Assembly: GCF_913062585.1 (NCBI RefSeq) | Contig: NZ_CAJXWX010000008.1 | Coordinates: 1-64,000 of the forward strand | Reading direction: 5' to 3' | Length of the DNA: 64,000 nt | From: an uncultured Sphingomonas sp. | GTDB taxonomy: Bacteria; Pseudomonadota; Alphaproteobacteria; Sphingomonadales; Sphingomonadaceae | Shown here: piece after piece, positions 35,773-45,351 of the stretch | How the letters are laid out: each line of letters begins with the position of its first letter | Numbering within the stretch: position 1 is the first letter of the stretch | Made by a program: the position numbers and the translations under genes | The notes under the pieces: generated by a model | The model's input: the letters and a program-made list of their open reading frames with translations, nothing else | Database searches by the model: none | Told to the model about the DNA's origin: nothing

Positions 35773-36123
35773 TCAGGACGGCTCGATCATCATGAGCGCG
35801 GCATTCTGATATTTTTCCGCCTCGCGTTCGAACAGCGCGCTGGCGGTAAAGCGGCGCGGGGTCAGGCGGAGCGAGCCGAGCCCGGCCAGCTTGAACGTCC
35901 CCATCTTCTCCTCGCGCGGCGGCTTGCCGTCCCGCTCGATGGTCGTTGCGTCGACGTACAGCTCGTCATGGCGCGTGAAGATCACATGGGGCGCGAGCAC
36001 CACTTCGCCGCGATTATACAGGGCGGAGACCGCCTGCATCTTGACGATCGCTTCGAAGATGATGGCGGGAGCGCCTGCCGCCGGTTCAGCCGGACGGCGC
36101 TCGGTCGTCGTCATATCGGTCAT
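35773..36123 (-). CDS. Small protein resembling a stand-alone WYL-type beta-barrel
   Basis: 116 residues from the ATG at 36123 (the frame extends to 36189 and another ATG lies at 36114). The body alternates short strands: ALYNRGEVVLAPHVIFTRHDELYV, then VDATTIERDGK and a KLAGLGSLRLTPRRF block. This order (Arg/Gly, 'AP' and hydrophobic strand, then 'A', then an 'F.L..L..L.....F' motif) resembles the WYL ligand-binding domain, but no helix-turn-helix precedes it. The match is by eye and tentative. No operon partner: convergent to the zipper gene, 99 bases from the peptidase stop. Confidence 0.6.
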   Translation of the reverse strand: MTDMTTTERRPAEPAAGAPAIIFEAIVKMQAVSALYNRGEVVLAPHVIFTRHDELYVDATTIERDGKPPREEKMGTFKLAGLGSLRLTPRRFTASALFEREAEKYQNAALMMIEPS

Positions 36124-36189
36124 GCCCCGCTTTTGCCCATCCTGCCGCAACGCAGCAAGCGGATAATTGCCGCTTACGTCATATGACAT

Positions 36190-36216
36190 GGGCCGGGCGG
36201 CGTCACCACCCGGCCC
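36190..36216 (-). terminator. Hairpin downstream of prolyl oligopeptidase gene
   Basis: GGGCCGGG (36190-36197) and CCCGGCCC (36209-36216) can form an 8-bp GC stem with an 11-base loop, just past the stop of the minus-strand peptidase gene. No T-run follows on the minus strand; a weak or Rho-aided terminator. Confidence 0.4.
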
Positions 36217-36222
36217 GCATCG

Positions 36223-38340
36223 TCACTTCTTCGGCGCGTCCATCAGCTTCTGGGCGAAATAGACCATCTGCTGGGCGCTCAGACGGGCACCCTGCGCGAT
36301 GTCGGCATCGCCCGAATGGCCGCCGGCCGTATCCTCATAGAAAAGATAGGGAATGCCGTATTCGGCCAGCCGCGCCGCGAACTTGCGCGCGTGTTGCGGG
36401 CCGACGCGGTCATCCTTCGTCGTGGTCCAGATATAGGGCTCGGGATAGGCCACGCCCTTGCGGATATTGGCATAGGGCGAAATCTTGCGCAGGAACGCGG
36501 CCTCTTCGGGCACGTCGATCGAGCCATATTCGTCCTTCCACGAATCGCCCGCCGCGATCTTCTGGTACCGGACCATGTCCAACAGCGGCACCTGGATCGT
36601 CACCGCCTTCCAGAGTTCGGGATGCTGCGTCAGCTCAACGCCCATCAGCAGGCCGCCATTCGACCCGCCATAGATGCCCAGCTTCTGCGGATCGGTGATC
36701 TTCCGCGCGAAGAGGTCCTTCGCCACGCTCGCAAAGTCGTCATAGATGATCTGGCGCTTCGTCTTGCGGCCAGCATCATGCCATTTGGGCCCGAACTCGC
36801 CACCACCCCGGATATTGGCGAGCACGAACGCCCCGCCCCGCTCGGTCCAGATCTTACCCGTCGAACCCAGATAATAAGGCAGGCGGGCGATCTCGAACCC
36901 ACCATAGGCGGTCATCAAGGTCGGCGTCGTTCCGTCGAGCTTCGCGCCTTTGGGCAGCACGACGAAATAGGGGATTTTGGTCCCGTCGGTCGACGTCGCT
37001 TCATATTGGTGGACGGTGGTGCCCGCCGCATCGAAGCGGGCGGGCAGCGTCTTCAGGACCTGCGGCGCGGTCGGGCGGCCGGCGTCGAAGCGCGACAACA
37101 CGGTCGGCGTGGTGAAGCCCGAGGTCGACAAATAGACGACGTCCGACCGGTCGCTGGTGCTGACCACGTCCACCGCCATATTGTCCGGAACCTGCACGGC
37201 CGACGCCGACCAGCCGTCTCCGGTTGGCGCGAATATGCTCGCCCGGCCGCGAACATTGTCGATATAGGTCACGACGACGCGGTCCTTGGTCGTCGCCACC
37301 CCTTCGACCGCCTGACGGTCGTTCGGCGTGAACAGCGCGCGGGGCGTAATTGTGCCCGCTTCCAGCTCGGACAAGGGTGCCCACACCACCGCACCCGCCG
37401 GATACGCGCCCCAGGCGTCGCTCGTCTGGAAGATCACCCGACCATCCACGAGCCCGGCGGGGAAGGCCCGCGCCGGCATGGCGATCGGTTTGGCGCCGCC
37501 GGTCGGGGTCCAGAACAGCTTGTCGCCACCGAAAAACGTCTTGCGCCGTTCGATCACGACGGCGCGATTGCCCTTGGCGTCGGTCAACACGCTGGCATAG
37601 GTGCCGAGTTCATCGGTCGGCGCGCCGCGATAGATTTCCTTGGCCTGGTCGAGCGGCAGGCCGCGCTTCACGGCCTTCACCACGAACGGATAGCTGGACT
37701 GGGTCAGCGTCCCCTGCCCCCAGTCGCGGCTGACCAGCAGCGTGTCCTTGTCCAGCCAGGAGGCGCCCTGCTTCGAGGTCGACAGACGGAAGCCGTTCGG
37801 CACGAACTGTCCCGTCTCCATATCGAACTCGCGATACTCGATCGCATCCTCGCCGCCTTCCGACAGCGCGATCAGGCACAGGCGATCTTCGGGGCTGAGG
37901 CAGGTCAGGCCCTTCCAGACCCATTTCTTGCCCTCCGCCTTGCTCAGGGCGTCCAGGTCCAGCAGCGTCGTCCATTTCGGATTGGCGGAGCCGTAATCCG
38001 CCTCGGTCGTCCAGCGCCACAGGCCCTGCGGATGATCAGCGTCGCGCCAGAAATTGACGATGCGACCATAAAGCTGGCCCGGCATCGGGATCCGGTCCTT
38101 GGCCGACGCGATGGCCAGCGCCTCGCCATAGAAGGTCTGGTAGCGCGGATCGTTCTGGAGCCGGGGCAGCGTCTTGGCATTTTCCGCCTCGACCCAGGCC
38201 AGTGCCTTGGCGCCGTCCTTGTCCTCCAGCCAGATATAGGGATCATTCTCGGTCATCGCGCTGGTCTGCGCCATGGCGACCCCCGCCACAAGCTGTCCGG
38301 CCAGCATCGTACCCGCCAGCAGTCCATGCCATCCCCGCAT
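36223..38340 (-). CDS. Prolyl oligopeptidase family serine peptidase (S9A-like), secreted
   Basis: 705 residues from the ATG at 38340, chosen because a GGAG site lies 9 bases upstream and the signal peptide then starts properly; an ATG at 38355 adds five residues. The signal peptide ends near VAMAQ. An N-terminal beta-propeller (to about residue 430) is followed by the alpha/beta-hydrolase domain: Ser in GIYGGSNGGLLMG, Asp in TTKDDRVGP, His in AGGHSGD. Cleaves peptides after proline in the periplasm; substrates unknown. Monocistronic. Confidence 0.9.
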   Translation of the reverse strand: MRGWHGLLAGTMLAGQLVAGVAMAQTSAMTENDPYIWLEDKDGAKALAWVEAENAKTLPRLQNDPRYQTFYGEALAIASAKDRIPMPGQLYGRIVNFWRDADHPQGLWRWTTEADYGSANPKWTTLLDLDALSKAEGKKWVWKGLTCLSPEDRLCLIALSEGGEDAIEYREFDMETGQFVPNGFRLSTSKQGASWLDKDTLLVSRDWGQGTLTQSSYPFVVKAVKRGLPLDQAKEIYRGAPTDELGTYASVLTDAKGNRAVVIERRKTFFGGDKLFWTPTGGAKPIAMPARAFPAGLVDGRVIFQTSDAWGAYPAGAVVWAPLSELEAGTITPRALFTPNDRQAVEGVATTKDRVVVTYIDNVRGRASIFAPTGDGWSASAVQVPDNMAVDVVSTSDRSDVVYLSTSGFTTPTVLSRFDAGRPTAPQVLKTLPARFDAAGTTVHQYEATSTDGTKIPYFVVLPKGAKLDGTTPTLMTAYGGFEIARLPYYLGSTGKIWTERGGAFVLANIRGGGEFGPKWHDAGRKTKRQIIYDDFASVAKDLFARKITDPQKLGIYGGSNGGLLMGVELTQHPELWKAVTIQVPLLDMVRYQKIAAGDSWKDEYGSIDVPEEAAFLRKISPYANIRKGVAYPEPYIWTTTKDDRVGPQHARKFAARLAEYGIPYLFYEDTAGGHSGDADIAQGARLSAQQMVYFAQKLMDAPKK

Positions 38341-38486
38341 TCCGTCACGCTCCATCCATTGGCTTATTCAGCTGAATGTGACTTCATCACGCGGCGCTGG
38401 CAACCGGGCCGCGGCCATTATTGGGATACCGATCGGCCCTATCCGAAGCTGTTCGAATTGAAGCGCTTGGGCGATGTCCCAGATAC

Positions 38487-38511
38487 GGAACGGCCCGCCC
38501 GGCGGCCCGTT
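38487..38511 (+). promoter_or_regulatory. EcfG-type general stress promoter (perfect match)
   Basis: GGAAC at 38487-38491 and CGTT at 38508-38511 with a 16-base spacer match the GGAAC-N16/17-CGTT consensus of the alphaproteobacterial EcfG sigma factor exactly. A transcript from about 38518 would leave a ~24-base leader before the hydrolase ATG at 38542. Prediction by pattern. Confidence 0.7.
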
Positions 38512-38541
38512 CAGACAGCTCCCTAACCGCAGGAGCAGATC

Positions 38542-39366
38542 ATGCCCTATGTGAAGACGCGCGACGGCACCGATATCTATGTCAAGGACTGGGGCGAAGG
38601 CCGCCCGGTGGTGCTCCTCCATGGCTGGCCCCTGTCGGCCGACATGTGGGATGCGCAGATGATGGCGCTGGCGGAGGCGGGTTTTCGCGCCATCGCCTAT
38701 GACCGGCGCGGCTTCGGGCGATCCGGCCAGCCCTGGTCCGGCTATGACTATGACACGCTGTCCGACGATCTGGCGGATGTGCTGGAAGCAACCGGCGCGC
38801 ACGATGCCGCGATCATCGGCTTTTCGATGGGCGGTGGCGAGGTCGCGCGCTATATGAGCCGCCATGACGGCAAGGGCGTGATCGCTGCCGGGCTGATCGC
38901 CTCGGTCGTGCCCTTCATGCTGAAGACCGACGACAATCCCCACGGCACCGACCAGTCGGTCTTCGACCAGATCGGCCAGAATCTGCGGGACGATCGCGCA
39001 TATTTCCTGCGCCACACCTTCCTGAAGCAGTTCTTCGGGGTCGGCTATATCACCAGCCCCGTCAGCGACGATGTGCTCGACTGGGCGACGAGCGTGGCGA
39101 TGCAGGCGGGGTTGAAACCGACGCTCGCCTGTGCCGAGTCGTTCAGCCAGACCGATTTCCGCCCCGACCTGTCCGCCTTCCGCGTGCCCACGCTGATCGT
39201 CCATGGCACCGGCGATCAGACCGTGCCGATCGACGCGGCGGGCCGCGCGGCGGCGGCGGGCATCGCCCATTCGCAGCTTGTCGAATATGAGGATGCGCCG
39301 CACGGCCTGAACGTCACGCACGGCGATCGCCTGACCAGCGACCTGCTGACCTTCCTCGGCGGATGA
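38542..39366 (+). CDS. Alpha/beta hydrolase, non-haem chloroperoxidase type
   Basis: 274 residues. Starts with the oxyanion-hole region VVLLHGWPLSADMWD, then the nucleophile FSMGGGEVARY (Ser), the acid in HGTGDQTVPID (Asp) and the His in DAPHGLNVTH. This is the arrangement of cofactor-free bacterial haloperoxidases/perhydrolases and related esterases; the physiological substrate is unclear. Transcribed from a perfect EcfG-type promoter, which would put it in the general stress regulon. GGAG lies 9 bases before the ATG. Confidence 0.9.
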   Translation: MPYVKTRDGTDIYVKDWGEGRPVVLLHGWPLSADMWDAQMMALAEAGFRAIAYDRRGFGRSGQPWSGYDYDTLSDDLADVLEATGAHDAAIIGFSMGGGEVARYMSRHDGKGVIAAGLIASVVPFMLKTDDNPHGTDQSVFDQIGQNLRDDRAYFLRHTFLKQFFGVGYITSPVSDDVLDWATSVAMQAGLKPTLACAESFSQTDFRPDLSAFRVPTLIVHGTGDQTVPIDAAGRAAAAGIAHSQLVEYEDAPHGLNVTHGDRLTSDLLTFLGG

Positions 39367-39371
39367 TAAGA

Positions 39372-39399
39372 AAAGGGCGGCCCGCCAAGGCCGCCCTTT
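39372..39399. terminator. Bidirectional intrinsic terminator
   Basis: AAAGGGCGGC (39372-39381) and GCCGCCCTTT (39390-39399) form a 10-bp stem with an 8-base loop. It is flanked by A-rich sequence on the left and CTTTCTC on the right, and lies in the 34-base gap between the convergent hydrolase and ftsB genes, so it can end both transcripts. Confidence 0.85.
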
Positions 39400-39400
39400 C

Positions 39401-39724
39401 TCATTTCAGGGGAACGATGACCTCGTCCGGATGGGCGACGTTCAGTTCCTTGCGCACCATCTCGTCCACCATGTCCGGATTGGCATGGTCGGGATCGAGA
39501 AGCGCAACGCGGTTCTTCAAGACCGTCCGCTTCTTGTCGAGCGCGGCATAGTCCTGCTCCCGCTTCACCAGCTGGCGCTGATATTCGCCATAAGCGAGCA
39601 GGCCGTTGCGCCCCAGCACCGCATAGGCGCCAAAGAAAGCAACGATCGTCAGACCAAGGGCGGGCAAGGCGGCCCGCCGCATGGTCCGGATGAAAGGCGA
39701 CGGCTTTTTGGTCACAGTGGCCAT
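39401..39724 (-). CDS. ftsB: Septum formation initiator FtsB/DivIC-like
   Basis: 107 residues from the ATG at 39724; a longer frame upstream only overlaps eno. A short cytoplasmic N-terminus, one membrane helix (residues about 20-38), then a coiled coil (QRQLVKREQDYAALDKKRTVLKNRV; quoted as its core QRQLVKREQD) and the FtsB-type ending VRKELNVAHPDEVIVP. FtsB with FtsL and FtsQ activates the divisome. It lies 23 bases after eno, a conserved arrangement. Confidence 0.9.
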   Translation of the reverse strand: MATVTKKPSPFIRTMRRAALPALGLTIVAFFGAYAVLGRNGLLAYGEYQRQLVKREQDYAALDKKRTVLKNRVALLDPDHANPDMVDEMVRKELNVAHPDEVIVPLK

Positions 39725-39747
39725 ATTCGTACCGACGCCCTTCGATT

Positions 39748-41040
<1,293 letters not shown>

Positions 41041-41111
41041 CTACATCAGCCTGAAAGTCTCGGCGCGGCTCTAACCTGTGACCATGCGAAGGGCAATTGC
41101 GGGAAAAGCAT

Positions 41112-41137
41112 GGAACCGTGGTTCCTGTGCCGGGGTT
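41112..41137 (+). promoter_or_regulatory. EcfG-like stress promoter for the 41.2-42.8 kb operon
   Basis: GGAAC at 41112-41116 and GGTT at 41134-41137 with 17 bases between them; three of four -10 bases match the EcfG consensus CGTT. Located 50 bases before the first gene of a small membrane-protein operon. The GGAAC is part of a 14-bp palindrome, GGAACCGTGGTTCC (41112-41125). Confidence 0.55.
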
Positions 41138-41187
41138 AAGAGGCAAAACCGCCCGTTTGCCCGGGCCCAGAACGAAAGGGTTTTCCG

Positions 41188-41721
41188 ATGGCTGACACCG
41201 ACAGCACATTCCCCGCCGCCAATACCGGCGCCCCCAGCCTCGCCGGAAACGCTGCCGTGGCGCCGGACGTCGCTGCGCCCAACGCGTCGTTCGACAGTTC
41301 GGCCGAGGCGTCCAAGGCAAAGGCGGGACTCGCCGATGCCAAGCAGCAGGTCAAGGAAGGCGCGACCAAGGTGCAGCAGCAGGCGGTCGACAAGATCTAC
41401 GCGCTGGCCGGCGACGGCAAGGCAAAGGCCGGATCGGCACTGGACCAGGTCGCGCAGATGCTGAACGACGCGGCGGGCCAGGTCGATGATAAGCTGGGCC
41501 AGCAATATGGCCAATATGCCCGGTCGGCCGCCGACACGGTCACCTCGCTGTCCGGCGCGATCAAGGACAAGGATGTCGAGGAGCTGCTCGACGACGCCCG
41601 CGCCTTCGTGACGAAGAGCCCGGCGGTTGCGATCGGCATTGCCGCAGCACTTGGCTTCGTTCTGGCGCGCGTCGTTCAGTCCGGCGTTGAAACCAGCCCA
41701 TCTGCTGACCGCGCCGCGTGA
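41188..41721 (+). CDS. Amphipathic helical protein, DUF883-like C-terminus
   Basis: 177 residues. A Ser/Ala/Pro-rich disordered N-terminus (to ~40), long amphipathic Ala/Lys/Gln-rich helices in the middle (KAKAGLADAKQQVKEGATK), and one C-terminal membrane helix (VAIGIAAALGFVLARVV). The layout matches ElaB/YqjD (DUF883)-type proteins, whose E. coli members are stationary-phase, membrane-anchored ribosome-binding proteins. First gene of a four-gene operon; the start of the next gene overlaps its stop (GTGA). Function here is unknown. Confidence 0.75.
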   Translation: MADTDSTFPAANTGAPSLAGNAAVAPDVAAPNASFDSSAEASKAKAGLADAKQQVKEGATKVQQQAVDKIYALAGDGKAKAGSALDQVAQMLNDAAGQVDDKLGQQYGQYARSAADTVTSLSGAIKDKDVEELLDDARAFVTKSPAVAIGIAAALGFVLARVVQSGVETSPSADRAA

Positions 41722-42071
41722 ACCGGGTCACCGAGTCCCTGACGGCCATGGCGCCAGAGCCGGAGACGCTGACCTCGCTCGTCTCGCAACTCGTCGATGA
41801 CGGCCGGTCGTTCATCACGGCCGAGATTGATCTGGTCAAGGCGCGCGCGACGGACAAGATCGGCCGGTATCGCAGCGCCGCTATTTTCATCGGCATTGCG
41901 GCCGTGCTCGGCCTGGCCGCCCTGATCGCCCTGCTCGTCGGCCTCATCATGACGCTGACCCCGCTGACAGGGCCGTTCGCCGCGACGCTGATCGTCGTCG
42001 GTGCCGTTCTGATCATCGCCGGAATCCTGGCGATGGTGGGCAAGTCTCGTCTGACCGGAGACTCTGCATGA
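41718..42071 (+). CDS. Phage holin family (PF07332-like) membrane protein
   Basis: 117 residues from a GTG at 41718 overlapping the previous stop. A cytoplasmic helical start (LVSQLVDDGRSFITAEIDLVKARA) and two close membrane helices (about 53-75 and 80-103). This pattern is the YqjE-like 'putative actinobacterial holin-X' family, which despite its name is chromosomal and often sits beside YqjD. No other phage genes are near. Overlaps the next gene by 4 bases. Confidence 0.82.
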   Translation: MNRVTESLTAMAPEPETLTSLVSQLVDDGRSFITAEIDLVKARATDKIGRYRSAAIFIGIAAVLGLAALIALLVGLIMTLTPLTGPFAATLIVVGAVLIIAGILAMVGKSRLTGDSA

Positions 42072-42319
42072 CCGTCGCCGAAGCCGAAGCGCGGGCCGCC
42101 GAAGCACGCGAGCGGATGAACCAGACCGCGTCGCGTATCCAGGCTCGCTTGGAGCCGCAGGCCCTGGCTGCACAAGCCAAGGAAGCGGGCATGTGCGCGG
42201 CTCGGTCGGGTATCGAAACGGCCAAGAACAATCCCGCCACCGTGGCGGGCGGCGTCGCGGTGCTGGGCCTGCTCCTCAACCGTCGGCGGATCGCCCGCCT
42301 TTTCATACGCAAACGCTGA
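42068..42319 (+). CDS. Small DUF3618-like protein
   Basis: 83 residues. An N-terminal charged helix (EARAAEARERMNQTASRIQARLEP; core RERMNQTASRIQ), a middle AKEAG helix with one Cys, and a hydrophobic segment (VAGGVAVLGLLLN) followed by a basic tail RRRIARLFIRKR that should lie on the cytoplasmic face. DUF3618 and YqjK-type proteins have this form and the same yqjDEK-like neighbours. Coupled to the holin-like gene by ATGA. Confidence 0.72.
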   Translation: MTVAEAEARAAEARERMNQTASRIQARLEPQALAAQAKEAGMCAARSGIETAKNNPATVAGGVAVLGLLLNRRRIARLFIRKR

Positions 42320-42371
42320 TTTGGCGCGCCGGGCTCCGACCCCGGCGGCACAGCCCAGAAGGATGTTCGCC

Positions 42372-42815
42372 ATGACCACCGAAACCCATCAGAATCAGCA
42401 GACCGAGGGCCTCCGCGAAAAGCTGGACCATGGCCGCGAAACCGCGTCGCAGGCGCTGCACGACGCCAAGGACAAGGCCGGCGAACTCGCGCACAAGACC
42501 GCGCGCACGATCGAGGCGAACCCGATCGGCGTCCTGGTCGGCGGCCTGGCGATCGGCGCGATCATCGGCGCGCTGATCCCGCGTTCGACGCGTGAAAAGG
42601 AAGTCCTGACCCCACTCGGCAAGAAGCTGGGCGAGACGATCCGTCAGGCGACCCAGGCCGCTCGCGAGACGGGCCTGCGCGAACTGGAGGATGCCGGTCT
42701 GACCAAGGACAATGCCAAGGACCGCGCCCGGTCGCTGTTCGACAATGTCGTGAAGGCGGCGAGCAGCGCCGGATCGGCAGCGGCCAAGGCCGCCACGAAC
42801 AAGACGGCGGCCTGA
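42372..42815 (+). CDS. YqjD/ElaB (DUF883) family protein
   Basis: 147 residues from the ATG at 42372, which has AGAAGG 9 bases upstream (ATGs at 42363 and earlier are too close to that site). Charged helices (REKLDHGRETASQALHDAKD), a glycine-rich membrane segment PIGVLVGGLAIGAIIGALIP, and a long second helical region ending KAATNKTAA. Typical DUF883; the C-terminal helix after the membrane segment is longer than in E. coli YqjD. Last gene of the operon, followed by a hairpin at 42825. Confidence 0.83.
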   Translation: MTTETHQNQQTEGLREKLDHGRETASQALHDAKDKAGELAHKTARTIEANPIGVLVGGLAIGAIIGALIPRSTREKEVLTPLGKKLGETIRQATQAARETGLRELEDAGLTKDNAKDRARSLFDNVVKAASSAGSAAAKAATNKTAA

Positions 42816-42824
42816 TCGCCCGGA

Positions 42825-42842
42825 GATCGGAAACCTCCGATC
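42825..42842. terminator. Hairpin after the YqjD-like gene
   Basis: GATCGGA and TCCGATC form a perfect 7-bp stem with an AACC loop, followed by GGCCCTTT. It lies 10 bases past the stop and probably ends the four-gene operon. A second GCCCGC/GCGGGC stem with a longer loop follows at about 42855-42884. Confidence 0.55.
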
Positions 42843-42970
42843 GGCCCTTTGGACGCCCGCATGGTTCACCCGGACCGTGCGGGCGTTCCGCTTTATTGCG
42901 ACGGTGTCTTGCGAGGAGTGACCGGTCTTTCTAACACGGTGGCCTCGCTGCTTTTTTCCGGGATTTCCGT

Positions 42971-44794
42971 TTGCGCTCTCTGCCCCTTGCTGCCCTCGTC
43001 GCGCTTCTTGCCGCGACTGCTCCTCTTGCCGCCCATGCCCAGGCCATTCCCGTCGCCGCGCCCCAACCGGGAGAGGGCAAGGAAGATGCCCGGCTGAAGC
43101 AGCTCTTCCATGACAGCGACGAAGCCAGCCTGGCCCGCAACCCGATCAGCGGATTGTTTCGCGGGGACATGCGCCGGGCGGACCGGATCGGCGACTTCTT
43201 CTCCGATGCCTATATCGCGGCAGAGCGGGCGGCGGCGCAGAAGGATCTTCAGGATCTGGCCCGGATCGACCGGTCCAGGCTGACCCCGACGAACCAGATC
43301 GCCTATGATGTCTTCAAGCAGCAGACCGAGACGACGCTGAAGGGCTATGACCCGGCGATCGTCGCGCTGACCATCGTGCGACCGATGGATCATTTCTACG
43401 GCATCCAGACCTTCTATCCCGAATTCGCGTCGGGCCAGGGTGCCGCGCCCTTCAATACGGTCGCCGATTACGACAACAACCTGAAGCGCAACGTCGAATA
43501 TGCCCGTCTGCTCGACGAGGCGATCGCCCGCTTCCGCCAGGGTATGGCGACCGGCGTCGTCCAGCCCAAGCTGGTCGTGCGCAACATGATCGCGCAGTTC
43601 GACAATCTGCTGAACGTCCCGGTCGAGGAATCGACCTTCTACGGTCCGGTCAAGCGCTTCCCCGCGACGATCCCCGCGACCGAACAGGCGCGCCTGAAGG
43701 CCGCCTATGCCCAGCAGATCCGGGACGTCATCGTCCCCGCCGAACAGCGGATGCGGACCTTCCTGGCCGACACCTATCTGCCCGCCGCACGCGACAGCGT
43801 CGGCCTGTCGGGCATGAAGGGCGGCGACAAGCTCTATGCCTATCTGATCGAGCAGAACACGACCCTGCCGCTCAAGGCCGAAGACGTGCACCAGCTCGGC
43901 CTGTCCGAAGTCGCGCGCATCCTGAAGGCCATGGAGGTCCAGAAGCAGGCGGTCGGCTTCAAGGGCAGCCTGCCCGAGTTCTTCACCTTCTTGCGCACCG
44001 ATCCGCAATTCGCGCCCAAGAGCGCCGCACAGCTTCGTGAGGGTTATGAAGCGATCGGCCGCCGCATCGACGCGCGCATCCGCGAGCAGTTCTCGCTGAT
44101 CCCCAAGACCGCATTGGAAATCCGCCCGGTCCCGGCCTTCAAGGAAAAGACCGATGCGGGTGGCTCCTATCAGGGCGGCACGCCCGACGGGACGCGGCCG
44201 GGGGTGTTCTATTACAACACTTACGACCTGCCCTCGCGGTACATGTGGGAAATGGAGACCTTGTACCTCCATGAAGCGGTGCCGGGACATCATTTCCAGA
44301 TCAGTCTGGCGCAGGAGAATGCCGCCCTCCCCGCGTTCATGCGCTTTGGCGGCAATACTGCTTATGCCGAGGGTTGGGCGCTCTATGCCGAGACGCTGTG
44401 GCCGGAGCTGGGCATGGAGACCGATCCTTACCAGCGCATGGGTGGCCTGAGTGACGAGATGCTGCGCGCGATGCGCCTGGTCGTCGACACCGGCATCCAT
44501 GCCAAGGGTTGGACGCGGGATCAGGCGATCGAATATATGCTCGCCAACTCCCCCATGGCGCGCACCGACGCCACCGCCGAGGTGGAACGCTACATCGCCA
44601 TCCCCGGCCAGGCGCTCGCCTACAAGATCGGCCAGCTGACGATCAGCCGGTTGAAGGCGCAGGCCAAGGCGGAACTGGGTGCCAAGTTCGATCCGCGCCG
44701 CTTCCATGCCGAGGTGCTGGATACCGGCGCGCTGCCCATGCCGGTGCTGGAGAAGAAGATCGCCGACTGGATCGCGGTCGAAAAGCGGCGTTGA
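42971..44794 (+). CDS. Secreted DUF885 family protein (putative metallopeptidase)
   Basis: 607 residues from a TTG at 42971, the only start that gives the full signal peptide (MRSLPLAALVALL, cleaved after AHA). The DUF885 hallmark, HEAVPGHHFQISLAQ, occurs at about residue 430 as a zinc-type HExxPGHH site, followed by YAEGWALYAE with a third acidic ligand. These features suggest a periplasmic metallo-peptidase-like hydrolase; biochemical knowledge of the family is thin. Monocistronic, ending convergently with regA. Confidence 0.85.
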   Translation: MRSLPLAALVALLAATAPLAAHAQAIPVAAPQPGEGKEDARLKQLFHDSDEASLARNPISGLFRGDMRRADRIGDFFSDAYIAAERAAAQKDLQDLARIDRSRLTPTNQIAYDVFKQQTETTLKGYDPAIVALTIVRPMDHFYGIQTFYPEFASGQGAAPFNTVADYDNNLKRNVEYARLLDEAIARFRQGMATGVVQPKLVVRNMIAQFDNLLNVPVEESTFYGPVKRFPATIPATEQARLKAAYAQQIRDVIVPAEQRMRTFLADTYLPAARDSVGLSGMKGGDKLYAYLIEQNTTLPLKAEDVHQLGLSEVARILKAMEVQKQAVGFKGSLPEFFTFLRTDPQFAPKSAAQLREGYEAIGRRIDARIREQFSLIPKTALEIRPVPAFKEKTDAGGSYQGGTPDGTRPGVFYYNTYDLPSRYMWEMETLYLHEAVPGHHFQISLAQENAALPAFMRFGGNTAYAEGWALYAETLWPELGMETDPYQRMGGLSDEMLRAMRLVVDTGIHAKGWTRDQAIEYMLANSPMARTDATAEVERYIAIPGQALAYKIGQLTISRLKAQAKAELGAKFDPRRFHAEVLDTGALPMPVLEKKIADWIAVEKRR

Positions 44795-44815
44795 TCGGGG
44801 AATAAGCGCCGCGTC

Positions 44816-45349
44816 TTAAGGGACGTGGCGCTTTTCCAGCTTCCGGGCGAGGGTCCTGCGGTGCATGCCCAGGCGCCGCGCGGTTTCCGAGATGTTGAAA
44901 TTGGTTTCGGCCAGCGTCTCGTTGATCCGCTCCCATTCCAGCGTCTTGATCGAGCTGGGCCGGTCGGTGATCGCGGTCGTCGCGTCACCGCCCGCCTTGT
45001 GGAAGGCCGCTTCGATATCATCGGTATTGGACGGCTTGGCCAGGTAATGGCAGGCGCCCAGCTTGATCGCCTCGACCGCGGTCGCGATGCTGGCGAAGCC
45101 GGTCAGCACGACGATCAGCATGGCCGGATCATGCGCGTGTAGCGTCTGGACGCAGGCCAGCCCCGAGGCCTGGCCGAGTTTCAGGTCGACCACCGCATAG
45201 CGCGGCGTCGTTTCGCGCAAGGTCGCCACCAGTGCATCCGGGCTGGCGGCCACCCAGACCCGGTATCCCCGCCGCTCGAAGGACCGCTGCAAGGTTCGTG
45301 CGAAGGTCTCGTCGTCCTCGACGATCACCAAAGAGCGTCCGTCGTCCAT
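44816..45349 (-). CDS. regA: Redox response regulator RegA/PrrA/ActR
   Basis: 177 residues from the ATG at 45349. A receiver domain with acidic residues VEDDET, phospho-acceptor Asp at residue 55 (VVDLKLG), TGFAS and the Lys in LAKPSN, then a short linker and a Fis-type helix-turn-helix, ISETARRLGMHRRTLARKL. That compact layout and HTH are the RegA signature. RegA controls terminal oxidases, photosynthesis, nitrogen and carbon genes in response to quinone redox state. It follows regB by 2 bases, as the last gene of the cyo cluster. Confidence 0.93.
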   Translation of the reverse strand: MDDGRSLVIVEDDETFARTLQRSFERRGYRVWVAASPDALVATLRETTPRYAVVDLKLGQASGLACVQTLHAHDPAMLIVVLTGFASIATAVEAIKLGACHYLAKPSNTDDIEAAFHKAGGDATTAITDRPSSIKTLEWERINETLAETNFNISETARRLGMHRRTLARKLEKRHVP

Positions 45350-45351
45350 AT

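Noticed and set aside
36316..38526. 736-codon plus-strand frame opposite the prolyl oligopeptidase
   Set aside because: The minus-strand gene has a signal peptide and complete catalytic triad; the mirror frame shows only low-information Arg/Gly/His sequence.
41718..42071. Prophage remnant based on the holin-family protein
   Set aside because: No other phage gene is near and the family commonly accompanies chromosomal YqjD-like genes.
42893..44707. 604-codon minus-strand frame opposite the DUF885 gene
   Set aside because: The plus-strand protein has the HExxPGHH site and signal peptide; the antisense frame has none of these and no good start.
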